Below, one piece after another: positions 22,701 to 34,799 of a DNA stretch of 64,000 nt. This DNA is from Euonymus europaeus (taxonomy: Eukaryota; Streptophyta; Magnoliopsida; Celastrales; Celastraceae). Position 1 is the first letter of the stretch. Every line of letters starts with the position of its first letter. The stretch is from NCBI GenBank assembly GCA_963580455.1, contig OY756968.1, positions 15,779,996 to 15,843,995 on the forward strand. The letters are read 5' to 3'. The notes beneath the pieces are model-generated. The model saw only the letters and a program-made list of their open reading frames with translations. It was not told where the DNA came from and made no database searches. Position numbers and translations under genes: made by a program.

Positions 22701-25452
22701 AAGTTGGTCGGTGTACACTTTTTATTGTTCTTCTTTGTCAAATTTTTTGCGTAAAAACTTCCTAGATTATTTCGATGCCAAAACATGAACTTTCTATGAC
22801 AAATGAACAAAACCGTTAAAAGCTCCTCCATAGAAAGAGTTGAGAAACTTCGGACCATCATAGTTGCTCTTTGTACACTTTTTATTGTTCTTCTATGTGA
22901 AATTTTATGTGTATATGCTTCCTAGATTATTTCGATGCGAAAAAACCAACTTTCAATGAGAAATGGAGAAAACCGTTAAAAGCTCATCCAAAGAAAGAGT
23001 TGAGCAACCTCGGACCGTCAACGTGGCTCTGTGTACACTTTTTATTGTTCTTCTACATCAAATTTTTTGCGTATAAGCTTTCTAGATTATTTCGATTCCA
23101 AAACAACAACTTTCTATGACAAATGGACAAAACCGTTAAAAGCTCCTCCATAGAGAGAGTTGAGCAAGTTCGGACCATCAAATTTGCTCGGTGTACACCT
23201 TTTATTGTCCTTCTATTTCAAATTTTTTGAGTATAAGCTTCCTAGATTATTTCGATACCAAAACGCCAACTTTCTATGACAAATGGACAAAACCGTTAAA
23301 AGCTCCTCCATTGAGAGAGTTGAGTAACTTCGGACCATCAAAGTTGGTCGGTGTACACTTTTTATCGTTCTTCTATGTCAAATTTTTTGCGTATAAACTT
23401 CCTAGATTATTTCGATGCCAAAACATGAACTTTCTATGACAAATGAAAAAAACCGTTAAAAGCTCCTTCATAGAAAGAGTTGATAAACTTCGGGCCATCA
23501 AAGTTGCTCTGTGTACACTTTTTATTCTTCTTCTATGTGAAATTTTATGAGTATATGCTGAGTATATTACTTCGATGCCAAAACATCAACTTTCTATGAG
23601 AAATGGACAAAACCGTTAAGAGCTCCTCCAATGAGAGAGTTGAACAACTTCGGACTATCATAGTTGCTCGGTGTATACTTTTTATTGTTCTTCTATGTCA
23701 AATTTTTCGAGTATAAGCTTCCTAGATTATTTCGATGCCAAAACACCAATTTTCTAGGATAAATTGAAGAAACCGTTAATAGCTCCTCCATAGAGAGAGT
23801 TGAGCAACTTCGGACCATCAAAGTTGCTCGACGTACACTTTTTCTAGTTCTTCTATGTCACATTTTACAAGTATAAGCTTCCTAGATTATTTCGATGTGA
23901 AAATACCAATTTTCTATGATAAATCGAAATAATGCTTAAAAGCTCCTCCATAGAGAGAGTTGAGCAAATTCGAACCATCAAAGTTGCTCGGTGTACACTT
24001 TTTATTGTTCCTGTATGTCAAATATTTTGAGTATAAGCTTCCTAGATTATTTCGATACCAAAACGCCAACTTTCTATGACAAATGGACAAAACCGTTAAA
24101 AGCTCCTTCATATAGAGAGTTGAGTAACTTCGGACCATTAAAGTTGCTCAGTGTACACTATTATTGTTCTTCTATGTGAAATTTTACGAGTATATGCTTC
24201 CTAAATTATTTCGATGCCAAAACACCAACTTTCTATGAAAAATTCACAAAACCGTTAAATGATCCTCCATAGAGAGAGTAGAGCAACTTCGGAACATCGA
24301 AGTTGCTCGGTGTACACCTTTTATTGTTTTTTATATCAAATTTTACGAGTATAAGCTTCCTAGATTATTTCGATGCCAAAACACCAACTTCCTATGACAA
24401 ATCGACGAAACCACTAACAGCTCCTCCATAAAGAGGTTTGCGCAAATTCGAACCATCAAAGTTGATCGCTATACAACTTTTATTGTTCTTCTATGTCAAA
24501 TTTTTCGAGTATAAGCTTCCTAGATTATTTCGATGTCAAAACACAAACTTTATATGACAAATGAAAAAAACCGTTAAAAGCTCCTCCATAGAGAGAGTTG
24601 CGCAAATTTGAACTATCAAAGTTGCTCTGTGTACACCTTTTATTGTTCTTCTATGTCAAATTTTTCGACTATAAGCTTCCTAGATTAATTCGATGTCAAA
24701 ACACCAACTTTATATGACAAATGGACAAAACCGTTAAAAGCTCCTCTATAGAGAGAGTTGCGCAAATTTGAACTATCATATCAAAGTTGCTCTGTGTACA
24801 CCCTTTATTGTTCTTCTATGTCAACTTTTTCGAGTATAAGCTTCCTAGATTATTTCGATACCAAAACACCATCTTTCTATGAGTAATGGACAAAACCGTT
24901 AAAAGCTCCTCCAAAGAGAGAGTTGAGCAACCTTGGACCGTCAACGTTGCTCTGTGTACACTTTTTATTGTTCTTCTATTTAAAATTTTTTGCGTATAAG
25001 CTTCCTAGATTATTTCGATTCCAAACACCGACTTTCTATGACAAATGGACAAAACCGTTAAAAGCTCCTCCATAGAGAGAGTTGAGCAACTTCAGACCAT
25101 CAAAGTTGCTCGGTGTACACCTTTTATTGTTTTTCTATGTCAAATTTTTCGACTATAAGCTTCCAAGATTATTTCGATGCCAAAACACCAACTTTCTATG
25201 GCAAATGGACAAAACCGTTAAAAGTACCTCATAGAAAGAGTTGAGCAACTTCGGACAGTAAAAGTTGCTCGGTGTACACTTTTTATTGAAAGAAATGTCA
25301 AATTTTATGAGTATAAGCTTGCTAGATTGTTTCGATCCCAAAAGACTAACATTCTATGAAAAATGCACAAGACCGCTAAAAGCTCCTCCATAAAGAGGTT
25401 TGCGCAAATTCGAACCATCAAAGTTGATCGCTATACACCTTTTATTGTTCTT

Positions 25453-27033
25453 CTATGTCAAATTTTTCGAGTATAAGCTTCCTAGATTATTTCGATGCCA
25501 AAACACCAACTTTATATGACAAATGGACAAAACCGTTAAAAGCTCCTCATAGAAAGAGTTGAAAAACTTCGGACCATTAAAAGCTCCTCCATAGAGAGAG
25601 TTGAGCAAATACGAACCATCAAAGTTGCTCGGTGTACACTTCAACTCTTCAAATGCGGCCTTACATTCGTCTGTCGACACAAACGGTGTGCCCTTCTTCG
25701 TGAGCTGCGTCATCGGCGAAGCAACTCTCGAAAAATCCTCAATAAATCTCCGGTAGTAACCCGCCAATCCTAGAAAACTCCGGATCTCTGTCACATTCTT
25801 TGGTCTCTCCCAATTTAAAACCGACTCAACTTTGGAGTAATCAACCGCTATGCCTTCTTGAGTGATCACATGGCCTTGGAACTTTACTTCTGTGGCCCAA
25901 AATTCACACTTACTCAATTTAGCATACAGTTGATTCTCCCTCAACGTCTGTAACACTACCCTCAAATGTTCCTCATGCTCTTCCTCCGTAGGAGAATAAA
26001 TCAATATATCATCAATAAACACCACTACAAACTTATCCAAAAACGGTCGAAGAACCCTTTGCATTAGGTCCATGAATACCGCCGGGGCATTTGTCAACCC
26101 AAACGGCATCACAAGGAACTCATAATGCCCATAACGAGTTCTAAACGCTATTTTCTGGATATCCTCATCCTTAATCCTCAACTGATGATAACCCGACCTC
26201 AAGTCAATCTTAGAGAAATGCCTAGCACCTCTCAATTGGTCAAACAAATCATTGATCCTAGGCAACGGATACTTATTCTTCACTGTAACCTTATTCAACT
26301 GCCTATAATCAATACACATCCTCAAACTTCCGTCCTTCTTCTTGACGAACAACACCGGTGCTCCCCACGGGGACACACTCGGTCTGATGAATCCCAAGTC
26401 TAGCAACTCTTCTAACTGAGTGCTCAACTCTTTCAACTCTGCTGGAGCCATCCGATACGGCGGAATCAAAATCGGCTTGACATTTTGATGCAACTCAATA
26501 GCAAAGTCAATTTCCCTCTTCGGAGGTAATCCCGGCAACTCCTCCGGAAATACATCCATAAATTCTTCCACTACCCTAATCATGGTAGCTACATCTCCCT
26601 TAGGAGCCAAACTCAACAAACTCGCAACTCTACAATCTTTGTACGAAGGATTATCCATGAAATGTGGGCATGGAATCCCCTTCGATCCCCTCAATTGAAT
26701 CACTCCTCCCTCGGGTACTCTAAGAGTAATCTTCCTCTCCCAGAAGTCAAGCAACCCTTGGTGCTTCGTCAACCAATCAACTCCAAGAATCACATCAAAA
26801 TCCTGGAAATCTAATACATACAAGTCGGATTTCAGAGATATTTCTCCAAACCGACACTCACAACCGAACACTACTCCCTCCAACGTGGTAAAGTGCCCGA
26901 ATGGTGAGGACACCGTAAACATTCTCCTAATCAGCGAAATCTCCACCGCTAGTGCATTCACTAACGAACTAGTAATAAATGACGAAGTAGCTCCAAAATC
27001 ACACAAAACTCTTGCCCAACTATTCGAAATCAA
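25453..27033 (-). pseudogene. pol: Gypsy pol fragment (protease-RT) fused to satellite, copy 2
   Basis: 526-residue open frame from a TTG at 27033, colinear with the frame at 6162-7742. I count about eight to ten residue differences, for example P34L, V140L, L163P, P183Q, R252K, K407N, and S440P with T441M. The protease site is again D-F-G-A-T at 12-16. RT keeps [20 protein letters not shown] and FIDD at 339-342. After Lys465 the frame runs into antisense satellite for 61 residues. The frame has stayed open in both copies although the element is dead, which fits a young duplication better than selection. No RNase H or integrase follows. Confidence 0.93.
25531..25639 (+). repeat. Rearranged monomer beside retroelement copy 2
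   Basis: Same internal jump from CTTCGGACCATT to AAAAGCTCCTCC as at 6240-6348, and the same satellite-retroelement junction. This shows that the junction was duplicated and did not form twice. Confidence 0.8.
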
Positions 27034-27041
27034 GAATGTAC

Positions 27042-27662
27042 CTAGGCCACTCCACTCAGATAATAGAAAACAAACTTCACCCGCCGCTCATCGGGTATCT
27101 CAAGAGTGTCCATTCTCATACTCAGCTGGTTGAACCACTCCTCCGCCCCCACACCCGTTCCATCTCTAGAAAATGTTGGAGGAGTAGTCCTCCTCAATTG
27201 GTCCACCTCATACATCCCTCTCCCAGCTCTAGGTACTGCTGCTACCTTAGTTGTAGCCTCTGGTACCACTCCCTCAGCACGAGTGCCAGTAGCACCCATT
27301 GCCTGAGCCACTGCCTGAGCTATGGTCTGCGCCTGTGTCTGCACCATACTCATCATAAAACTAGTAAGACTCTCCATCGTCACTGGTTGCCCCCCTGTAG
27401 TAACAGGAGCAACCTGCACCTCAGGTGGTGCCTACTGATCATCACTCTCCATCGGTAGTCCCTCTTGAACTATCTCTTCCTCTCTCAACTCCGGATCCAC
27501 ATTCGGAACCGAATCCTCAGTGCTAGGAGTGCCTCTTGTGACACGTTCCACCCCAACACTACGGCCTCTACCTCGGCCCCTACCAACTCCCCGTCGGCCT
27601 CTGCCACGAGGTACTACAGTCCCACTCTCGGACCTGGTAGTTCTACGGGTATTCATCTGCAT
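27042..27662 (-). pseudogene. gag: Gypsy gag remnant, copy 2
   Basis: Start at 27662, in-frame TAG at 27432-27434, then the same frame to a TAG at 27042-27044. The sequence is almost the same as at 7751-8371, with H39R in the Gly/Arg-rich N-terminal part and Pro changed to Gln just before the premature stop. The Retrotrans_gag-like region ends at YYLSGVA and joins the protease region out of frame; the zinc knuckle is missing. Because both copies have the same stop and deletion, these lesions are older than the duplication. Confidence 0.88.
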
Positions 27663-27815
27663 GGCAAACAGACAATACCATTTAACCCACTACTCAAACG
27701 AGGATTTAAAGGGAAAAGAAAACATACCGGATCAGTAGCAGTCGTGACATGGCCTGGATATACTACTCTACAACTAGGACCCAACACCCCAGATCCTATA
27801 AAGAGCCGTAAACCT
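27663..27815 (-). other. Untranslated leader between PBS and gag, copy 2
   Basis: Colinear with 8372-8524. No distinct motif recognised. Confidence 0.6.
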
Positions 27816-27828
27816 GGCTCTGATACCA
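27816..27828 (-). other. Primer binding site, initiator-Met tRNA type, copy 2
   Basis: TGGTATCAGAGCC on the minus strand, 3 bases from the inner LTR edge at 27832, as in the first copy. Confidence 0.95.
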
Positions 27829-28777
27829 AATTGTCACGCCCCGTTTCCGGAGACGCGACTGGGTGCTCTCTCTGCACCCATCCTAGGTCACTAGTGTGAA
27901 CATCCGGGATCAACCAAAAATCCGGCGGCACCTCCCCGTATATCGGAGAGCGCCCACCTGCATCAGAAACGCAGCAACAACAACATCACACTAGCAACCT
28001 AGCAAACATAGGCCTCGGGCCTCAACCACATGCAATCCTGACCCTAGGCCTCAGGCCATCCACTACCAGCATGCACAAACTGATGGCATCACATATAAAT
28101 CAACACACAGATTTATAAAACAACAAATATAACCATAAATCAACATCTACTTCCACATACAAGCACCACCGTGCCAAATGGTTATATTCTCTCAACATAG
28201 ATATACTACGTACACCCACATGCATAGAGTATATCTCTAGCACCCTATTCTATCCAGGGCCATCCATGACACGACCTGCTCACCGATCCGCAGCACCAGT
28301 ACCTGTACCAGTGTCTCCTGTGGAAGGAAGAAAGTAAAGGAGTGAGCTAGAAGCTCAGTAGGGTATGAAGTAAACATCAATATAAGCTGAACCAAAGGAA
28401 AGTAATGTATCAATATGTTCCTACCACATGAACGTATACTCAACAATTCACATCAACATTTACCCGGATAACCCCTTCGGAGCATAACAACCACAATATC
28501 ATTGCAACTCAATGAAATATTGCACGGGACCAAGCTCATCACAACCAACCACTCCTAGGATCATCCGGTTGCGTGAACCTATCACGCCCGCACCCCACAA
28601 GGCAAGTCACTCTTGACCTTACCCCTAGTGCGTTATTCTACTTGGAGTTCACATGACTCAGTGGTAACTCTCATTACCTCGTCATCCCTCCAAGTAGCTT
28701 TCAAGAAACCTAAAGGTTCCCGAGTCCATACCCGGTCCCCCATGCAACTCTAATGCATTATGTCATGACATGCTGAA

Positions 28778-28815
28778 TAGATATATATATGAACAACCTA
28801 CATATATATATATAC
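28778..28815. repeat. Paired TA microsatellites in the LTR, copy 2
   Basis: Same layout as at 9488-9530 but with each run slightly shorter, which is a slippage difference between the duplicates. Confidence 0.8.
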
Positions 28816-29576
28816 ATAACTACCATGATACATGAACGGAAATCACATCGTGTCCATAGGAGATGGAACACACACACTCGGGTCATGCAACATCAAGAAT
28901 CAACAAGAATCAACAAGAATCACAATTAGGGTTCGTTTCCCCTTAGGAGCAATTAAGGCGGAAACACAAATGGAACGACCAATGAGGAATCGAAAAGCTC
29001 TTTACATATCGAAAATGAACGATAGAAAGTATGGTTGGAAATCCCCTACCTCGTGTCGAGTAAATTACCACAATTTCCCAAATTCCGTTCCTAGGGTTCC
29101 GGTTTGTCCAAACCTATAATGTGGCATAACCGAACCCTCACAAGCATCAATAAACAACCAACAACTCATATAAACATCAATTATATCCAAAATTTCGAAA
29201 TTACTCACCTTCTCTCTCTAGAAATTTCTCCAAAATCCTCCAAACTCAACCCAAGCTCAACTCTACTCCAAATCACAAACCAATCTACATAAACATCCAA
29301 AATCAACCTATAAACAATATATCTAAAGCATAGCACTCAACTCTTCAAGAATCTAGCAAATCTAGAAAAACCTAGAATTTACAAAAACTATGAAAAACTT
29401 ACCAAATCACTTGAATCTTCCTTACTTAGCTTCAAGGATCATCAATCCACAATCTCCAAGTCAATCTCTTGCCAAAATCTCCTTCTCTCTCTTCTTCTCT
29501 CTCACTTTCTCTCTCTAGATGGGCTCCCAAGGTTGGAAATGCCTAAAACTAAGCTTAAAAACTGATTTCCCGATAA

Positions 29577-29777
29577 CCGTCTGGACACCTCAAGTGACCG
29601 TCCGGACGCTTGCCTCTTCCTCCACTCTCTACCCACTTTGCAGGCTTAACCGTCCGGATGCCTTGTTAGGGTGTCCGGACGGTCTACTGTTCACAGCACC
29701 AAAATTTCCTCTAAAAATTTCTCTGCCTCAGTTCCTTCACAAACCGTCCGGACGGCTGTTTTATCCGTCCGGACGGT
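29577..29777. promoter_or_regulatory. Cluster of CCGTCCGGACGG palindromes in the LTR, copy 2
   Basis: Same six-site cluster as at 10280-10480. The fourth site reads GTGTCCGGACGG here, one base closer to the palindrome than the other copy (GTGTCCGGACGT). Function inferred only. Confidence 0.6.
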
Positions 29778-29980
29778 CTCTGTTTTTCAGAAACCCAGTT
29801 TCCCTAAACTTTATTTTCCGGCTCGGTTCAAGCTTTGATTTGATATATTACGGGCCCAAAACGGACATGTATACTAAAAGTTATGACCCATTTACTGAAC
29901 CAAGCTCAAAACCATTATTCCATGATTCCGTACCTCACGGATCATCCGAGATTCGACTCAAACTTAAATCTTTTTTGGTC

Positions 29981-30179
29981 GGGGTTTCACTGGCTTAGTT
30001 GGTAGTGGGAGTTGCCCATCAAAGGGAGTGAAGGAGTTCGAGTCCTTGCTCCAACAACCCACCCTTGATGGTGCCAGCTTCAGATGGGCTGGGGGGGGGA
30101 GAGGGGTTGGGCTACCTTAGGGTCCATGGGCCTGTCACGAGTCTGCTGCGCAACTCTGATTCAAAAAAGGTAGTTTTTA
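29981..30179 (+). mobile_element. tRNA-derived SINE-like insertion in the LTR, copy 2
   Basis: A-box-like TGGCTTAGTTGG at 29991-30002 and B-box-like GAGTTCGAGTCC at 30034-30045, followed by a G-rich body and a T-rich end, colinear with the piece at 10684-10880. Limits approximate. Confidence 0.55.
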
Positions 30180-30464
30180 TGTAACACCCCGGCCCGCCCA
30201 GCACGACAGCCCAACTGGCCCGCTTGGCACAAGCCCACCATCAAGTGTTACATCACCAACTAAGCCGCGGATTAGTTGGTGTTGTGAGTTGCACATTAAC
30301 GGGTGTTGAGGGGAGGAGTTCGAGCCTCAGCACCAACAACCTCCAGCCTTGTGAGAGGTGGATATAGGTTGGGGGTGGTGGGCCGCGGCCCTGTAACACT
30401 TGATGGTGGGCTTGTGCCAAGCGGGCCAGTTAGGCTGTCGTGCTGGGCGGGCCGGGGTGTTACA
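30180..30464. mobile_element. 285-bp fold-back element with 73-bp arms
   Basis: The left arm 30180-30252 and the right arm 30392-30464 are reverse complements at 72 of 73 positions (one C/T difference). Each arm also starts TGTAACAC and ends GTGTTACA. The 139-bp core 30253-30391 carries A-box-like ATTAGTTGGT (30271-30280) and B-box-like GAGTTCGAGCC (30316-30326), resembling the SINE-like piece just upstream. It begins with a hairpin, CACCAACTAA...TTAGTTGGTG, around CCGCGG (30254-30281). No flanking direct repeat was found: ATTTTT-type sequence lies to the left and GAGAGAG satellite to the right. It could be a MITE-like insertion, an inverted duplication at an LTR end, or a SINE captured between inverted copies. 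Confidence 0.8.
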
Positions 30465-31210
30465 GAGAGAGTTGAGCAAATACGAACCATCAAAGTTGCT
30501 CGGTGTACACTTTTTATTGTTCCTCTATGTCAAATTTTATAGTATAAGCTTCCAAGATTATTTCGATACCAGAACGCCAACTTTCTATGACAAATGGACA
30601 AAACCATTAAAAGCTCCTCCGTAGAGAGAGTTGAGTAACTTTGGACCATCAAAGTTGGTCGGTGTACACTTTTTATTGTTTTTCTATGTCAAATTTTTTG
30701 CGTATAAACTTCCTAGACTATTTCGATGCCAAAACACGAACTTTCTATGACAAATGAACAAAACCGTTCAAAGCTTCTCCATGGAAAGAGTTGAGCAAAT
30801 TCGGGCCACCAAAGTTGCTCTGTGTACAGTTTTTGTTGTTCTTCTATGTGAAATTTTATGAGTATATGCTTCCTAGATTATTTCGATGCGAAAACACCAA
30901 CTTTCTATGAGAAATGGACAAAACCGTTAAAAGCTCCTCCATAGAGAGAGTTGAGTAACTTCGGACCATCAAAGTTGGTCGGTGTACACTTTTTATTGTT
31001 TCTCTATGTCAAATTTTTTGCGTATAAACTTCCTAGATTATTTCGATGCCAAAACACGGACTTTCTATGACAAATGAACAAAACCGTTAAAAGCTCCTCT
31101 ATGGAAAGAGTTGAGCAACTTCGGGCCATCAAAGTTGCTCCGTGTACAATTTTTATTGTTCTTCTATGTCAAATTTTTCGAGTATAAGCTTCCTAGATTA
31201 TTTCGATGCC

Positions 31211-32486
31211 TAAACAGCAACTTTCTATGACAAATCAAAATAACCATTAAAAGCTCCTCCATAGAGAGAGTTGAACAAATACGAACCATCAAAGTTGCTC
31301 GGTGTACACTTTTTATTGTTCCTCTATGTCAAATTTTATAGTATAAGCTTCCAAGATTATTTCGATACCAAAACGCCAACTTTCTATGACAAATGGACAA
31401 AGCCATTAAAATCTCCTCCATAGAGAGAGTTGAGTAACTTCGGACCATCAAAGTTGGTCGGTGTACACTTTTTATTGTTTCCCTAGGTCAAATTTTTTGC
31501 GTATAAACCTCCTAGATTATTTCGATGCCAAAAATGAACTTTCTATGAAAAATGAACAAAACCGTTAAAAGCTCCTCCATGGAAAGAGTTGAGCAACTTC
31601 GGGCCATCAAAGTTGCTCTGTGTACAGTTTTTATTGTTCTTCTATGTGAAATTTTATGGGTATATGCTTCCTAGATTATTTCGATGCGAAAACACCAACT
31701 TTCTATGAGAAATGGACAAAACCGTTAAAAGCTCCTCCAAAGAGAGAGTTGAGCATCCTCGGGCCGTCAACGTTGCTCTGTGTACACTTTTTATTGTTCT
31801 TCTATGTCAAATTTTTTGCGTATAAGCTTCCTAGATTATTTCGATGCCTAAACAGCAACTTTCTATGACAAATCAAAATAACCATTAAAAGCTCCTCCAT
31901 AGAGAGAGTTGAACAAATACGAACCATCAAAGTTGCTCGGTGTACACTTTTTATTGTTCCTCTATGTCAAATTTTATAGTATAAGCTTCCAAGATTATTT
32001 CGATACCAAAACGCCAACTTTCTATGACAAATGGACAAAGCCATTAAAATCTCCTCCATAGAGAGATTTGAGTAACTTCGGACAATCAAAGTTGGTCGGT
32101 GTACACTTTTTATTGTTACCCTATGTCAAATTTTTTGCGTATAAACCTCCTAGATTATTTCGATGCCAAAAAATGAACTTTCTATGAAAAATGAACAAAA
32201 CCGTTAAAAGCTCCTCCATGGAAAGAGTTGAGCAACTTCGGGCCATCAAAGTTGCTCTGTGTACAGTTTTTATTGTTCTTCTATGTGAAATTTTATGGGT
32301 ATATGCTTCCTAGATTATTTCGATGCGAAAACACCAACTTTCTATGAGAAATGGACAAAACCGTTAAAAGCTCCTCCAAAGAGAGAGTTGAGCATCCTCG
32401 GACCGTCAACGTTGCTCTGTGTACACTTTTTATTGTTCTTCTATGTCAAATTTTTTGCGTATAAGCTTCCTAGATTATTTCGATTC
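31211..32486 (+). repeat. Two tandem copies of a ~638-bp (4-monomer) higher-order repeat
   Basis: The landmark TAAACAGCAACTTTC followed by GAGTTGAACAAATACG occurs at 31211 and 31849, a spacing of 638 bp. The intervening variants (AAAATCTCCTCC, TTTTGCGTATAAACCTCC, ATGGGTATATGC, GAGCATCCTCGG) repeat in order. The same landmark returns near 33923, outside the tandem pair. Confidence 0.8.
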
Positions 32487-34799
32487 CAAAACACCTACTT
32501 TCTATGACAAATGGACAAAACCGTTAAAAGCTCCTCCATAGAGAGAGTTGAGCAACTTCGGACCGTCAAAGTTGCTCGGTGTACACCTTTTATTGTTCTT
32601 CTATGTCAAATTTTTCGACAATAAGCTTCCTAGATTATTTCGATGCCAAAACACCAACTTTCTATGACAAATGGACAAAACCGTTAAAAGTACCTCATAG
32701 AAAGAGTTGAGCAACTTCGGACAGTCAAAGTTGCTTGATGTACACTTTTTATTGAAAGAAATGTCATATTTTATGTGTATAAGCTTCCTAGATTATTTCA
32801 ATCCCAAAACACTACCTTTCTATAAAAATTCACAAAACCGTTAAAAGTTTCTCCATAGAGAGAGTTGCGCAAATTCGTACCATCAAAGTTGCTCGGTGTA
32901 CACCTTTTATTGTTCTTCTATGTCGAATTTTTCGACTTAAGCTTCCTAGATTATTTCGATGACAAAACACCAACTTTCTATGACAAATGGAAAAAATCAT
33001 TAAAAGCTCCTTCATAGAGGGAGTTGAGCAACTTCGGACCGTCAAAGTTGCTTAGTGTACATCTTTTATTGTTCTTTTATGTCAAATTTTGTGTGTTTGT
33101 GCTTTCAAGATTATTTCGATGCCAAAACACCAGCTTTTTATAAAAAATGCACAAAACCGTTAAAAGCTCCTCCATTGAGAGAGTTGAGCAACTTTGGCCC
33201 ATCAAAGTTGCTCGGTGTACACTTTTTATTGTTCTTCTATGTCAAATTTTAGGAGTATAAGCTTCCTAGATTATTTCGATGCCTAAACAGCAACTTTCTA
33301 TGACAAATCAAAATAACCAATAAAAGCTCCTCCATAGAGAGAGTTGAGCAAATACGAACCATCAAAGTTGCTCGGTGTACACTTTTTATTGTTCCTCTAT
33401 GTCAAATTATATAGTATAAGCTTCCAAGATTATTTCGATACCAGAACGCCAACTTTCTATGACAAATGGACAAAACCATTAAAAGCTCCTTCCTAGAGAG
33501 AGTTGAGTAACTTCGGACAATCAAAGTTGGTCGGTGTACACTTTTTATTCTTTCTCTATGTCAAATTTTTTGCGTATAAACTTCCTAGACTATTTCGATG
33601 CCAAAACACGGACTTTCTATGACAAATGAACAAAACCGTTAAAAGCTCCTCTATGGAAAGAGTTGAGCAAGTTCGGGCCATCAAAGTTGCTCTGTGTACA
33701 ATTTTTATTGTTCTTCTATGTGAAATTTTGTGAGTATATGTTTCCTAGATTATTTCGATGCGAAAACACCAACTTTCTATGAGAAATGGACAAAACCGTT
33801 AAAAGCTCCTCCATAGAGAGAGTTGCGCAAATTCGAACCATCAAAGTTGCTCGTAGTACATCTTTTATTGTTCTTCTATGTCAAATTTTTCGAGTATAAG
33901 CTTCTTAGATTATTTCGATGCCTAAACAGCAACTTTCTATGACAAATCAAAATAACCATTAAAAGCTCCTCCATAGAGAGAGTTGAACAAATACGAACCA
34001 TCAAAGTTGCTCGGTGTACACTTTTTATTGTTCCTCTATGTCAAATTTTATAGTATAAGCTTCCAAGATTATTTCGATACCAAAACGCCAACTTTCTATG
34101 ACAAATGGACAAAGCCATTAAAATCTCCTCCATAGAGAGAGTTGAGTAACTTCGGACCATCAAAGTTGGTCGGTGTACACTTTTTATTGTTTCCCTATGT
34201 CAAATTTTTTGCGTATAAACCTCCTAGATTATTTCGATGCCAAAAAATGAACTTTCTATGAAAAATGAACAAAACCGTTAAAAGCTCCTCCATGGAAAGA
34301 GTTGAGCAACTTCGGGCCATCAAAGTTGCTCTGTGTACAGTTTTTATTGTTCTTCTATGTGAAATTTTATGCGTATATGCTTCCTAGATTATTTTGATGC
34401 GAAAACACCAACTTTCTATGAGAAATGGACAAAACCATTAAAAGCTCCTCCAAAGAGAGAGTTGAGCATCCTCGGACCGTCAACGTTGCTCTGTGTACAC
34501 TTTTTATTGTTCTTCTATGTCAAATTTTTTGCGTATAAGCTTCCTAGATTATTTCGATTCCAAAACACCGACTTTCTATGACAAATGGACAAAACCGTTA
34601 AAAGCTCCTCCATAGAGAGAGTTGAGCAACTTCGGACCATCAAAGTTGCTCGGTGTACACCTTTTATTGTTCTTCTATGTCAAATTTTTCGACTATAAGC
34701 TTCCTAGATTATTTCGATGCCAAAACACCAACTTTCTATGACAAATGGACAAAACCGTTAAAAGTACCTCATAGAAAGAGTTGAGCGACTTCGGACAGT

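Larger units (their letters stand above)
11046..25639 (+). repeat. Satellite array 2, ~160-bp monomer
   Basis: Same satellite and orientation as the first array. It starts mid-monomer at the retroelement junction and ends at the second retroelement copy in the phase TGTACACTT. It contains the right flank of duplication copy 1 (to about 12480), a 960-bp higher-order block (13861-16740), monomers without an obvious short period (about 16741-20562), and the left flank of duplication copy 2. No gene, RNA or other element was seen in it. Confidence 0.97.
25640..30464 (-). mobile_element. Truncated Ty3/gypsy LTR retrotransposon, copy 2
   Basis: Same structure, breakpoints and lesions as the copy at 6349-11045, and about 99 % similar by eye in the coding part. 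It keeps a longer outer end: the LTR body is followed by a SINE-like piece and a complete 285-bp fold-back structure whose right end TGTTACA abuts satellite GAGAGAGTTGAG at 30464/30465. In element orientation that end reads TGTAACACCCC, a common LTR start, so 30464 may be the true outer LTR end. RNase H, integrase and the 3' LTR are absent. Confidence 0.93.
27832..30464 (-). mobile_element. 5' LTR region with nested insertions, copy 2
   Basis: If the outer end is 30464 the LTR is about 2.63 kb, reads TGTAACACCCC...GGGGCGTGACA in element orientation, and has TG/CA ends. That length suits Tekay/Del elements. If the fold-back element is a separate insertion, the original LTR end is lost or hidden near 30180. 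Differences from the first copy include shorter TA runs and an extra 12-bp CAACAAGAAT-type repeat near 28900-28920. Confidence 0.75.
20563..33370 (+). repeat. Segmental duplication, copy 2
   Basis: Second copy of the segment at 1-12480, with the retroelement at 25640-30464. The alignment offset falls from 20562 at the left edge to 19291 at the retroelement through: one extra monomer near 21060-21220; two monomers missing (equivalent of about 981-1300); one missing (equivalent of about 3780-4060); six missing at 24421 (equivalent of 4177-5134, 958 bp); and a 5-bp duplication near 24776. The offset grows to 20890 right of the element. Confidence 0.85.

Noticed and set aside
29519..29998. Plus-strand open frame of 159 residues in the LTR of copy 2
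   Set aside because: Lies within the LTR over the palindrome cluster. The first copy lacks the same start, and nothing in it resembles a protein family.
30175..30470. Target-site duplication around the fold-back element
   Set aside because: Left flank (TAGTTTTTA) and right flank (GAGAGAG) do not match, so a simple insertion with a preserved duplication is not supported.
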